Below are positions 1 through 8,180 of a stretch of DNA of 64,000 nt, piece by piece. The notes beneath the pieces are model-generated. The model saw only the letters and a program-made list of their open reading frames with translations. It searched no databases and was not told the origin of the DNA. Positions within the stretch are counted from its first letter, which is position 1; the number at the start of each line of letters is the position of its first letter. Source of the DNA: CAIXSC01 sp046349915 (GTDB taxonomy: Bacteria; Planctomycetota; Planctomycetia; Pirellulales; Pirellulaceae); contig JAXMBL010000003.1 in assembly GCA_046349915.1 (NCBI GenBank), forward strand, positions 496,001 through 560,000, read 5' to 3'. The position numbers and the translations under genes were made by a program.

Positions 1-1207
1 AGGCTCGCCATTTTTCCAAAGCCTGATCCCGCTTCTGGGTCGACTCGAATCCAGTCGAAAGCGGATCGAACAGATAGACCGCATTCAGGTTGATGTGATC
101 AAAACCATACGCCTTGTAGTCTTGGCTGGTCATGTGGACGAGCGCCGCGAGCGCCACATCGCGCATTTGAGTGTTGATGTTGACGTTATTCAGCTGGCGG
201 ATGCCGCACGATTTGTCGTCGGACAACAGGGCCTCCAAGATGCCCCGATGGCTGCGATCTCCCAGCTTCGCGACCGCCAACACCGCATACTGTTTCATTT
301 GCGATTGCATGTTGGGGTTGTTGATCATCTCGCGAGCCGGCTCGATCCCCTCCTTCAACTCGTATTGCAATGAGAGCATGATGCCCTGATAGGCCTGGAA
401 GTCGCGTCCGCGTCGAATCCATTGGCCCAGCAGTCGCTTCAGGACGTCGCGATTGGCGCCGCCATTGATCGAGTTTCGGAAGGCGCCTTGGTAGCAGAGG
501 TTGTACACCATCGCGGATGTTTGCTGCTGCGTCTCGGCGCCTGTCTCGATGGCCACGAACAGCATCGCGGTTACCGTGCCCACGCCCAGTTCTTGCGAAT
601 GTGCTTGCATCTGCTGTTGGATCTCCAAACAGCGATTGTTGAGTGTTTCGGAGCCGCTGCGTTGGCCGGAGGCTAGTTTGGCGAGCAAGTCGGGTTCGGC
701 TCGCTGCATGTCGGCGAAGGTGGTGCGCGATTCGCGACTGTCGCCGTAACGCTTTTGGAATATGTCCCACGCAGGAAAATCGTACGATTGGCCGGAGCCC
801 GCGTCGTTCAAAAATTCCTTGATGCGATTCTCCAGTTCGGCTTGTCGAGCCAGAATCAAGATTCGTTCACAGCGGTAGCGAACTTCCCGATCGACATGAC
901 GCGAGCCGGCCAGCAATGCGTTATGCGCGACCGCTCCCATCTTGATCAGCGTCTGCGTGGCTTGCTCGCGAGTCGCGAAGCGATCATCCCCCAATCGTTC
1001 GACTTGCTTAAAGGCTTCGATTTCCGTGGCGTTCGCGCCCGCGGGTGGGGCGAGTCGCGCGGCGAGAGCAGGCGTGGTCGTGGCGGGGGAAGAGGGGGCG
1101 GCGGCGGGCGCCGCGGAGGCGGCTTGAGGGGCGGCGTAGCCAAGACTCGTCGCGGAGATCGCGCCGAGCAGTACGAGTAAACCGACCATCTGAGGCCTTA
1201 AGCACAT
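1..1207 (-). CDS. Secreted HEAT-like repeat protein (C-terminus cut by window edge)
   Basis: The frame is open from the ATG at 1207 to the left edge, giving 402 codons without a stop, so the C-terminus lies outside. Residues 1-26 (MCLRPQMVGLLVLLGAISAT...) form a signal peptide followed by an Ala/Pro-rich linker. Residues about 62-110 (VERLGDDRFATREQATQTLI, then a helix ending CERILILARQ) match the HEAT-like helical hairpin that planctomycetes use in many exported proteins. A second helical region (QYAVLAVAKLGDRSHRGILE) looks like another HEAT unit. No catalytic motif is visible. It is probably an envelope protein with a binding or scaffold role; that role is inference. It is divergent from the PLP enzyme gene. 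Confidence 0.75.
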   Translation of the reverse strand, partial: MCLRPQMVGLLVLLGAISATSLGYAAPQAASAAPAAAPSSPATTTPALAARLAPPAGANATEIEAFKQVERLGDDRFATREQATQTLIKMGAVAHNALLAGSRHVDREVRYRCERILILARQAELENRIKEFLNDAGSGQSYDFPAWDIFQKRYGDSRESRTTFADMQRAEPDLLAKLASGQRSGSETLNNRCLEIQQQMQAHSQELGVGTVTAMLFVAIETGAETQQQTSAMVYNLCYQGAFRNSINGGANRDVLKRLLGQWIRRGRDFQAYQGIMLSLQYELKEGIEPAREMINNPNMQSQMKQYAVLAVAKLGDRSHRGILEALLSDDKSCGIRQLNNVNINTQMRDVALAALVHMTSQDYKAYGFDHINLNAVYLFDPLSTGFESTQKRDQALEKWRA

Positions 1208-1674
1208 AACGCGGACTCCTATCGCCCTTTAGACTCGCTTCATTCTACGTGTCGCGAAACGCTTCCGAAAGAGATTCAAGCAAGCGCGAACCAGGTTTCT
1301 CGTCTCCTTCTTTTCCCGACGACCGTCATGATCGTAACGCGTCGTGCCGCGTCCGGCGCCGGCCCAATCGCCGCCGTCTTGCGGATGCGGGAAGGTCCTC
1401 GCTAGAATGCACCCAACAAATGGGATTTGTGGCCGCTTGCAGCCTTAACTGCTAAAGAGCCGATCTTGGGGCGTTTGACGTCGAGCCGCCGCGATGAAGC
1501 AGCAGGCAGACTTGTCCGTCGGAGTTAGCGCCGTCGGAATCAGCCCCGTCGGAATCAGCCGGAGACAGCGTTGCGGTCGTCCAATCAACAGGATGGAACG
1601 CGGCTATTGGTTTCTGTCCCGCGACTGAACTACCTTGCCGGTCCGATGCGACCGCTTTTCGGAGTTTCCCGACG
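1208..1674. other. Divergent intergenic region, 467 bp
   Basis: No gene could be supported here. The region must hold promoters for the secreted HEAT-like protein and the PLP enzyme. The only distinctive structure is a short tandem repeat at 1516-1560. I looked for a SAM-responsive leader before the sulfur-metabolism gene and did not recognise one. Confidence 0.6.
1516..1560. repeat. Three tandem 15-bp repeats
   Basis: Units CCGTCGGAGTTAGCG, CCGTCGGAATCAGCC and CCGTCGGAATCAGCC follow each other without a gap. The last two are identical. They lie in the leader of the PLP enzyme gene, 115 bp before its start codon. Confidence 0.85.
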
Positions 1675-2886
1675 ATGACTCGCCGTCTGCTGCTCGACAA
1701 CTACCCCGGCCCCAACCCTCCCGGCCCCTCCACCCTGGCCGTCCACGCGGGCGAAGATCACCACAAGGTGGCCGATGCCATCACCGACCCGATTGTGTGC
1801 GCCGCGACCTATACGTTCGACGATACGCAGGCGGTGTTGGACTTCAACCGCGAGAAACAGCCGCGCGAAGAATACGGGCGCTACGGGAACCCCGGCGAAA
1901 AAGTGGTGGAACGCAAACTCGCCGCGCTCGAGGGTGGTGAAACGGCCTTGCTGTTCTCCAGCGGCATGGCCGCGATCGTCGGCCTCTTGATGGCGAAACT
2001 CAGCAGCGGCGACGAAGTGATCTTTTTCGACGAGTGTTACCATCGCAGCCGTGAGTTTTGCGCGAAGCACTTGGCTCGCTTCGGCGTCGTCACTCACCAG
2101 GTCAAGGCCTGCGACTACGAGGCGATGGAAGCCGCGGTCAATGAGAAAACCAAGCTGCTCATCAGCGAGTCGCCGACGAATCCGCATTTGAGCGTTGTTG
2201 ATCTCGAACTGTTCGCCGCCATCGGCAAACGCCATGGGGTCGACACGTTGATCGATGCCACGCTGGCCACGCCGTACAACTGCAAGCCGATCGCATATGG
2301 CGTCGATTACGTGCTGCACTCGGCCACCAAGTACCTGGGCGGGCATAACGATTTGCTCGCCGGCGTCATCGTGGGCTCGGTCGAGAAGTTGGAGTCCGTG
2401 AAAAAACTGCGCGGCACCATGGGCGCCATCAACTCGCCCCACAATATCTATCTGCTCCAACGTGGACTCAAGACGTTCGAACTCCGTATGCAACGCCAGA
2501 ACGCCAATGGGCAGGCGGTTGCGGAGTTCTTGGCCCAGCATCCGCGAGTGGAGAAGGTCTATTATCCCGGTTTGCCTTCCCACGCGTACTACGAGGTGGC
2601 TCGCCGCACCATGACCGGCTTCGGCGGTCTGGTCACGTTCTTGGTCAAGGACGCCGACGCCCAGCAAACGGCTCGAGTCGTCGACTCGGTCCGCATCCCC
2701 CGCATTGGTCCGAGTCTCGGCGGGGTCGAGTCGTTGATCGAACAGCCGCTGGTGATGAGCTACCTCGACTACACCCCTGAACAACGAATCGGGTTCGGCA
2801 TCTACGACAACATGATTCGACTGTCGTGCGGCATCGAAAATGCCGAAGACCTGATCGCCGACCTAGCGCAGGCGCTTGAGAAGTAG
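1675..2886 (+). CDS. Trans-sulfuration family PLP enzyme (cystathionine gamma-synthase/lyase-like)
   Basis: A 403-residue cytoplasmic enzyme of the Cys/Met metabolism PLP family, usual length for the family. Lys219 in HSATKYLGGHND is the expected Schiff-base lysine. YGRYGNPGEKVVERKLAALE (near residues 62-81) is the cofactor and phosphate-binding segment, and LLFSSGMAAI follows. DATLATPYN contains the aspartate that contacts the PLP ring nitrogen. Family members perform gamma- or beta-replacement or elimination on homoserine esters, cystathionine or methionine; the sequence alone does not separate synthase from lyase. The ATG at 1675 is the first good start. The ClC gene follows after 11 bp. 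Confidence 0.92.
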   Translation: MTRRLLLDNYPGPNPPGPSTLAVHAGEDHHKVADAITDPIVCAATYTFDDTQAVLDFNREKQPREEYGRYGNPGEKVVERKLAALEGGETALLFSSGMAAIVGLLMAKLSSGDEVIFFDECYHRSREFCAKHLARFGVVTHQVKACDYEAMEAAVNEKTKLLISESPTNPHLSVVDLELFAAIGKRHGVDTLIDATLATPYNCKPIAYGVDYVLHSATKYLGGHNDLLAGVIVGSVEKLESVKKLRGTMGAINSPHNIYLLQRGLKTFELRMQRQNANGQAVAEFLAQHPRVEKVYYPGLPSHAYYEVARRTMTGFGGLVTFLVKDADAQQTARVVDSVRIPRIGPSLGGVESLIEQPLVMSYLDYTPEQRIGFGIYDNMIRLSCGIENAEDLIADLAQALEK

Positions 2887-2897
2887 ATTGAGCGGGC

Positions 2898-4253
2898 GTG
2901 AAACCGGTGAGTGGGATGGAGGAGCGATCGCGGCTTTACCCTGCGAGCTACCTGATGGAACCGGGAACGAATCCCTGGCGAGTGACCGCGGCGGCCGTGT
3001 TGCTCGCCGCGCCGTTGGGCGTGCTGGTGGGATTAGCCATCGCCTTCTTCCTGTGGGCGCTCGACCAAGTCACGACGCTGCGGTTCGCTCATCCGTGGCT
3101 CCTTTACTGCCTGCCGGTCGCGGGCGTTTCGGTCTCGCTGCTGTATCATTGGTTCGGGAAAGCAGCGGAGGCGGGGCATAATCTGATTCTCGACCAGATT
3201 CATCGGCCCGGTGGCGGCGTTCCCTGGCGAATGGCCCCTTTGGTGCTGGTGGGCACGCTCGCCACGCATCTTTGTGGAGGTTCCGCGGGGCGAGAAGGAA
3301 CGGCCGTGCAGATGGGCGGCAGCCTCGCGGGCGGGATCGCTCAACTGCTGCGGCTCGACCCCCGCACGACTCGACTCCTGCTGATGGCCGGCATGTCGGC
3401 GGGGTTTGGCGCCGTGTTTGGAACTCCTTTGGCGGGAGTTCTGTTCGCGCTGGAGGTCTTGTTCGTCGGGCGGCTCGATTATGACGCCGTCGCCCCATGC
3501 CTCGTCGCCGCGTGGATCGGAGACGGAGTCGCCACGGCCTGCGGGGCGACGCATACTCATTACTCGGTGACAACCTGGGCCGCGGCCGCTCAAGTCAACT
3601 CGATCTTCTCATGGGATCTGGCTCTGGTCGGCAAAACGGTGATCGCGGGCGGCGCATTTGGGGCGGCCAGCTTTCTGTTCGCGTGGCTCGCTCATCGAGT
3701 GCGAGCGATCCTACGAACTCGACTCCGACACTTTTGGATGAGACCCTTGGTGGGCGGCATGGTGGTGGTTCTGCTCGCGAGCTTGCTGAACGCGAACGAC
3801 TATCTGGGACTGGGAGTCATCCCCGATCCCCATTCCGCTCGGCCCGTCACCATCTCGTCTTGCTTTCAAGCCGACGGCGCCCAACCACTCAGTTGGTGGT
3901 GGAAGACGGTCTTTACCGCAGTGACCGTCGGGAGCGGATTCAAGGGCGGAGAAGTCACTCCGTTATTCTTTATCGGCGCGGCGCTCGGCAACTTCCTGGC
4001 GAACGTGCTGAACGCACCCGTCGACTTGTTCGCGGCCCTGGGATTCGTCGCGCTGTTTGCCGGCGCCACCAAAACACCGCTCGCCAGCACCGTGATGGCG
4101 ATCGAACTGTTCGCCGCTCGCAGCGATGGAGCTTTGTCGAGCGGATTCGCGATCTACGCGGCAATCGCCTGCTTTGTGTCGTATTACGCCAGCGGTACGG
4201 CGAGCATCTATGCGGCTCAACGACGTCCCAACGCCCCGCAAGCGAAGTGGTAG
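2898..4253 (+). CDS. ClC-family chloride channel or H+/Cl- antiporter
   Basis: A 451-residue polytopic membrane protein. GGSAGREGT at residues 127-135 is the selectivity-filter signature with its gating glutamate; GSGFKGGEVTPLFFIG starting at 345 is the second conserved ClC filter segment. There is no C-terminal CBS pair, so it is the short bacterial form. The gating Glu suggests exchanger-type coupling, but the internal proton glutamate was not identified. The frame begins with GTG at 2898; an in-frame ATG (MEERSRLYP) lies at 2916. Its TAG stop at 4251-4253 is the first TAG of the intergenic repeat, so the original C-terminus may have been altered by repeat insertion. Confidence 0.9.
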   Translation: MKPVSGMEERSRLYPASYLMEPGTNPWRVTAAAVLLAAPLGVLVGLAIAFFLWALDQVTTLRFAHPWLLYCLPVAGVSVSLLYHWFGKAAEAGHNLILDQIHRPGGGVPWRMAPLVLVGTLATHLCGGSAGREGTAVQMGGSLAGGIAQLLRLDPRTTRLLLMAGMSAGFGAVFGTPLAGVLFALEVLFVGRLDYDAVAPCLVAAWIGDGVATACGATHTHYSVTTWAAAAQVNSIFSWDLALVGKTVIAGGAFGAASFLFAWLAHRVRAILRTRLRHFWMRPLVGGMVVVLLASLLNANDYLGLGVIPDPHSARPVTISSCFQADGAQPLSWWWKTVFTAVTVGSGFKGGEVTPLFFIGAALGNFLANVLNAPVDLFAALGFVALFAGATKTPLASTVMAIELFAARSDGALSSGFAIYAAIACFVSYYASGTASIYAAQRRPNAPQAKW

Positions 4254-4534
4254 CCCGCTCATTTCGTGAGCGGTCAGCCGCGTGGCCGGCGAGCGGCCAT
4301 CGTCGCCAGCCAAGTCGCGTCGTGGGCCGAATGCTGCGTGGAAGTCGACGCTCGACGGACCGGATCGACGGACTAGAAGTCCGTCGTACGGGGGTAGCCC
4401 GCTCACTTCGTGAGCGGTTAGCCGCGTGGCCGGCGAGCGGCCATCGCCGCCAAGCCAAGTCGCGTTGTGGGCCGAATGCTGCGTGGAAGTCGACACTCGA
4501 CGGATCGGATCGACGGACTAGAAGTCCGTCGTAC
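4251..4534. repeat. Two tandem copies of a ~140-bp composite palindromic repeat
   Basis: Copies at 4251-4389 and 4395-4534 are nearly identical. Each begins TAGCCCGCTC with a TTCGTGAGCGG hairpin arm, continues through AGCCGCGTGGC and GAGCGGCCATCG, and ends in the palindrome CGACGGACTAGAAGTCCGTC (4366-4389 and 4511-4534). They fill the gap between two convergent genes. The same modules recur at 30678-31007 and 37742-37826. A role as bidirectional terminator is plausible but unproven. Confidence 0.9.
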
Positions 4535-4537
4535 TCG

Positions 4538-5917
4538 CTAACCCACGTTCAGCAATTCAAGCTGATAGCGTTCGGCATCGGCTTGTTCGCGAGCTTGACG
4601 ATCGGCCTCGGTTTCGAGTCGCTTCAGGAGCAGCGGCGCGAGGTAAATCCCCACCGCTGCCAATCCCCAACCTGCCCACGAAATGTAGTCGGCGAGTCCC
4701 TGCGATTCCGCGTCGCCCGCTTCCGCTTCGACCCGATCGCCCGCGGCAATTCGCTGGCGTTCACGGGCGAACATGCTGGTCATGCTGGCTACCAATTCAT
4801 CGGTCGTCTTTTCGGAGCAGACATGACCTGCGTCGAGATCGGCCAGAATTGAGTCCCATGCTGAGATCCGTGGCGAACAAGAGAGGTTTAGGCCCGTGGC
4901 GCCGTTGTCATCCTGACTGCGATCGAGGTTGCCGCCCTCTGCGCCTGCTTCTGGTTCTCGGCAGAAGCAAGTTGGTTTGCCTTCGAGCGTGGTGACGAGT
5001 CGGTTGGCAAGCGGAGTGGTGGTGCACCACTTCTTGGCAATTTCATTGCTCTTCGCACTGGTCGCCTGACCACCATGATGAGCGGAGCCGTCGCTACTGT
5101 TGTTGCTCGATGCGGCGCCCAGCGATTCCACGTCTTCCGCGGCGATCACCGCGATTCCCGCCAACGCCGCCGCTGCATGGCTCGCGTGCTCGTCGCCGCT
5201 GGCGACAATCATCGCCGAACCGAAAGCCAAATGACTGCCTTGATGGCTTGAGCCGTCGATGCTGATGACTCCGCCCGCATGCTCGCCGTGACTGGTTGAC
5301 GACACGCCGAATAGAGACGTGAGCACAAGTGAATTGGCAGCGAGGCTGGAAGCGGCTTCCCCCTCGCCGCTGCCATTGTCGGCTTGTGGATTGGTCAAGT
5401 CAGTCGCGAGATCATTAGCGAGATCATTGGCGAGGGCCGATGCCGACGTGATCTGCTCGATGTTTCGCTCGAAAATCAAGCTGCCTGTGGCGCCACTGCC
5501 TGCGACGCCATGGCTATGACGTACGACAGGCGTCACGGCGGAAATCAGTTGCAACTGATCCTCGCCTTCGCCGCCATCCACGTAGCAGGCGAGCGGTAAA
5601 TTCGAGTCGACGCAAAGCTGGTCGTCGCCAGCGAGCCCCTGGACAACCAGCGAGCTAATCGTGTCGGCGGCGTACTCACCCAACAATTGACCGTCGCCCA
5701 GCACCTGAAGCGATCGTGTGGTCTCGTTGAAGCGGATCTCAATCAAGTCATCTTCCGCCGATCCAACAACGGTCAACTGTTCGTTGGTCAGCTCGCAGGT
5801 GACATTGCAATCGATTGCCATGGCCAAGCGTCGTTCAAGGCCCTCGAAGTGGACGCGACGCAGCTTGCGATTCGATGCGGGGCGGTTGCCTTGAGCGAGC
5901 AAGCGAAAGCGGTTCAT
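4538..5917 (-). CDS. Planctomycete surface protein with FEGLERRLAM N-terminus and C-terminal membrane helix
   Basis: A 459-residue protein. Residues 1-33 carry RKLRRVHFEGLERRLAMA, the arginine-rich sequence planctomycetes place at the N-terminus of many surface proteins in place of a classical signal peptide (LEPR-like motif). Residues about 40-125 form beta-rich repeats (GSAEDDLIEIRF, LVVQGLAGDDQL, YVDGGEGEDQLQL) resembling the calcium-binding or haemolysin-type repeats of such proteins. The middle is Ala/Ser/His-rich low complexity, followed by a Cys-containing stretch (KPTCFCREPE). One membrane helix (ADYISWAGWGLAAVGIYLAP) lies close to the C-terminus. No enzymatic motif was seen. It was probably exported and membrane-anchored. 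Confidence 0.75.
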   Translation of the reverse strand: MNRFRLLAQGNRPASNRKLRRVHFEGLERRLAMAIDCNVTCELTNEQLTVVGSAEDDLIEIRFNETTRSLQVLGDGQLLGEYAADTISSLVVQGLAGDDQLCVDSNLPLACYVDGGEGEDQLQLISAVTPVVRHSHGVAGSGATGSLIFERNIEQITSASALANDLANDLATDLTNPQADNGSGEGEAASSLAANSLVLTSLFGVSSTSHGEHAGGVISIDGSSHQGSHLAFGSAMIVASGDEHASHAAAALAGIAVIAAEDVESLGAASSNNSSDGSAHHGGQATSAKSNEIAKKWCTTTPLANRLVTTLEGKPTCFCREPEAGAEGGNLDRSQDDNGATGLNLSCSPRISAWDSILADLDAGHVCSEKTTDELVASMTSMFARERQRIAAGDRVEAEAGDAESQGLADYISWAGWGLAAVGIYLAPLLLKRLETEADRQAREQADAERYQLELLNVG

Positions 5918-6330
5918 GTCAACCTCGTCTCGAAACGGTTGCGGCTACGCCGGCCAGTCGGCGGAACTCGCTGCTCTGTCAACTGGAGCAGTGAGTTGCC
6001 GGGGTGATTTACCACCCCACTAGCTTATCTGCGAGAGATTTTTCGGCAAGAAATCGGTCGGAAAATGATGGATAGCAGGGATTTTGGTCAAGTTGACCGA
6101 GAACCACGACTCACTGCCCGAGAAAATCCGCATACCTAGCAACTCGAGTTAACCGTTTTCTCAGGTGGCAGACTATAACGACTGGTGGGAGCGGCCCAGG
6201 TAAGATGCCCAGAGGCGTTGAGGAGAAGAGTTCGTTCGCATGCCTCGTGGGCAAGTTCCTTGAGTGTTATGGAACGGTTTTGCGAGTTCGATTTTTACCT
6301 TTAAGTGTTTAATTTGTAATGGGTTAGCGG
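5918..6330. other. Divergent intergenic region, 413 bp
   Basis: No gene, repeat or structured RNA could be supported. The last ~60 bp before the sigma factor are AT-rich (TTTTTACCTTTAAGTGTTTA), consistent with a promoter. The start codon at 6331 has only a weak ribosome-binding site. Confidence 0.55.
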
Positions 6331-7029
6331 ATGTTGTTTGTTGATCCTGATACCGAAGTGATCGCTGCCGTCCTGGCAGGTGAACACAATCGGTTCGATG
6401 AGATCGCTCGCCGCTACTCAGGGGCTCTGTGGCGAATGGCCTACAGTCGTCTGGGGCTGCGGGACGCCGCCGACGACGTCTTGCAGGAAACGCTGCTGGC
6501 GGCGTTCCGGTGGTTGTCCAGTTACGACTCCCGCTACAGTTTTCGCACTTGGCTCTGGACCATTTTGCTGAACGAATGCCGACGGTCGCTGGCCAGACGG
6601 TCGCGGCGACGAGAAGTGTCGTCGCACGAGCTGGCGGCCGCGGGCGAACTGGCGAACTTGACGGCGATCGAGAATCCGCAAGAGTCGCTCTTGCTGCGGG
6701 AGCGAGCGGAAACGCTGGAGCGGTTATTGCGACGGCTGCCCGAACCCGAGGCGGACGCCTTGCGACTACGGTTTTTCGGCGAGCTCAAATTTCACGAAAT
6801 CGCTCAAGTCATGGGAAGCAGCCTGAGTACCGCGAAGTATCGAGTTCGTGACGGCTTGGCTCAATTGTCCGAGTGGCTAGGGGCTGATGATTCGCCGTCG
6901 CCGACCGTTCGCGACGAAGATCCACACGCCTCCCTCGCGACTCGTCACTCCACGCACACACATTCGAACTCTTCGTGTGATCCCGCTGCGGACCAATCCA
7001 CAGACCCAACCACGGATCTCCACCGATGA
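6331..7029 (+). CDS. ECF-type RNA polymerase sigma factor
   Basis: A 232-residue extracytoplasmic-function sigma factor. Sigma region 2 spans about residues 20-90 (FDEIARRYSGALWRMAYSRL, RDAADDVLQETLLAAFRWL, FRTWLWTILLNECRR). Region 4 spans about 125-175 (LPEPEADALRLRFFGELKFH, EIAQVMGSSLSTAKYRVRDG), the -35-binding helix-turn-helix. A His/Thr/Asp-rich tail after residue 185 is not part of the family core. The stop overlaps the start of the next gene as ATGA (7026-7029), so translation is probably coupled to its anti-sigma partner. Which promoters it reads cannot be told from the sequence. Confidence 0.93.
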   Translation: MLFVDPDTEVIAAVLAGEHNRFDEIARRYSGALWRMAYSRLGLRDAADDVLQETLLAAFRWLSSYDSRYSFRTWLWTILLNECRRSLARRSRRREVSSHELAAAGELANLTAIENPQESLLLRERAETLERLLRRLPEPEADALRLRFFGELKFHEIAQVMGSSLSTAKYRVRDGLAQLSEWLGADDSPSPTVRDEDPHASLATRHSTHTHSNSSCDPAADQSTDPTTDLHR

Positions 7030-7745
7030 CCCATCACTGCTCGTGCGACCAGGTTTTCGAAAGACTGACCCGTGGTCCCTTTCCCACTGACCAGCACTTC
7101 CGTCATGAGTGCTCGGTGGTGTGTGATCGAGAGGAACACGAGGCTTGTGGTTCGACAGCCAGCATTGCCGAGGACGCAGCGGTCGACGCTCATCTCGCCG
7201 TATGTCACGAGTGTCGGATGTTGGCCGAAGGTCTGCGGCCGGCCGTGGCGCTCTTGCGCGAGTCGCGGGATTTGCCCGAGTATCGCGGTCGTTTGCCGGC
7301 GATCGACTACGGCCAGGTAGCTCGTGTCTCGCTTCCTCCCGAGTCGCCGCGGGTCGCCAGCGATGGACGGGGCAACGACGTTCGCGCCGAGCGAATTGCT
7401 TGGCCCATGGTTGCTATTGCACTGGTGGGGGTAATCGTTGGCGTCGGCCTCACTCACCTGCGCGATTCGCAATCCGACGTGCGAAAGCCAAGTTGGCTGG
7501 CGTGGAACTCGTTGGGAGAGCGAGCGGACGATCATTGGACTTTCGCTTCACTGCGATTGTCCGAGGCTTGCCGTGAACCGCGCGAGCGACAATTCGCGTC
7601 CGGAGGCGCATTGGCGGAAGAGCGAGTGGTCTGTTGCACTCGATGCCATGCGTCGTCGGCGAGTCGAGCCGCCGTGACTTCGGTAACGCCCCCCGTGGAG
7701 ATGTCCCGGTTGCTCGTCGCATGTCTGGCATGTCACGAGGGGTAG
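7026..7745 (+). CDS. Zinc-finger anti-sigma factor with extracytoplasmic di-CxxCH tail
   Basis: A 239-residue membrane protein. H56-x3-C60-x2-C63 in HLAVCHECRML is the canonical ZAS zinc-binding motif of anti-sigma factors. A single membrane helix lies at about 126-145 (WPMVAIALVGVIVGVGLTHL). The C-terminal part, predicted to be outside the cytoplasm, ends with C204TRCH208 and C233LACH237. Two CxxCH motifs are the attachment signature of c-type haem; four cysteines could instead bind zinc. The four-base overlap with the sigma gene supports the pairing. I infer a redox- or ligand-sensing regulator that releases the sigma factor; haem binding is untested. Confidence 0.82.
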   Translation: MTHHCSCDQVFERLTRGPFPTDQHFRHECSVVCDREEHEACGSTASIAEDAAVDAHLAVCHECRMLAEGLRPAVALLRESRDLPEYRGRLPAIDYGQVARVSLPPESPRVASDGRGNDVRAERIAWPMVAIALVGVIVGVGLTHLRDSQSDVRKPSWLAWNSLGERADDHWTFASLRLSEACREPRERQFASGGALAEERVVCCTRCHASSASRAAVTSVTPPVEMSRLLVACLACHEG

Positions 7746-7753
7746 TGCGTTAG

Positions 7754-7845
7754 GTACGACGGACTTCCAGTCCGTCGACGTCTCTCTGTACGCCGGACTT
7801 CCAGTCCGTCGCTGTCCCTCCGTACGACGGACTTCCAGTCCGCCG
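7754..7845. repeat. Three palindromic repeats at an exact 34-bp period
   Basis: Copies at 7754-7777, 7788-7811 and 7822-7845 share the core ACGGACTTCCAGTCCGTCG with one or two substitutions. Only 10 bp separate them, so this is not a CRISPR array. They lie directly after the anti-sigma gene, in a convergent gap. Confidence 0.9.
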
Positions 7846-8137
7846 ACAAGTTCCGAGTAACCCGATCCGCCAAGCTGTTCTAGCTCACCTTCCGCGGTTC
7901 GAGGCCAGAATTGGCTTTTTGGGGCCGGTTTGTGATGGTCGGCGACTCGGCGCGTGCTTTTGTGATTCCGATTCGCTCGGCAACCGAGGCCGGCGTTCGT
8001 TGTGAACGGTTCGCCCGCCCATCCCCCTCGGTCACCATCCCCAAGCAAGCTTGGAGCGGGGGAAGACGAATGCGTCCCGTCCACAACGACACTCCGTTTT
8101 CGCGCCGCGTCTCCATGCCTATTCGCAGGCCTCGAAT

Positions 8138-8161
8138 CGACGGACTAGAAGTCTGTCGTAC
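8138..8161. repeat. Single GACGGACT-family palindrome
   Basis: CGACGGACTAGAAGTCTGTC, one mismatch in the right arm, 20 bp beyond the end of the minus-strand DUF3999 gene. It may form the terminator hairpin of that gene. Confidence 0.85.
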
Positions 8162-8180
8162 ATCAGATGCGCTCCTCTGA

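Larger units (their letters stand above)
7746..8180. other. Convergent intergenic region with repeats, 435 bp
   Basis: Four palindromic repeat copies (7754-7845 and 8138-8161) bracket about 290 bp with no supportable gene. Open frames crossing this gap carry the peptide signature DGLEVCRT or VRQTSSPSIR, which is repeat-derived. Confidence 0.6.

Noticed and set aside
1450..1674. SAM-type riboswitch before the PLP enzyme
   Set aside because: I could not find the conserved SAM-I core; only a 15-bp tandem repeat is visible. A covariance-model search would settle it.
1630..2784. 384-codon minus-strand open frame
   Set aside because: It is antisense to the well-supported PLP enzyme, arises from GC-rich codon bias, and shows no family features.
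3497..4852. 451-codon plus-strand frame overlapping ClC and the surface protein
   Set aside because: Out of frame with ClC, highly Arg-rich, and its end is made of the palindromic repeat.
7754..7845. CRISPR-like regular spacing of three repeats
   Set aside because: Only 10 bp between copies, no cas genes, and the repeats are dispersed elsewhere as single copies.
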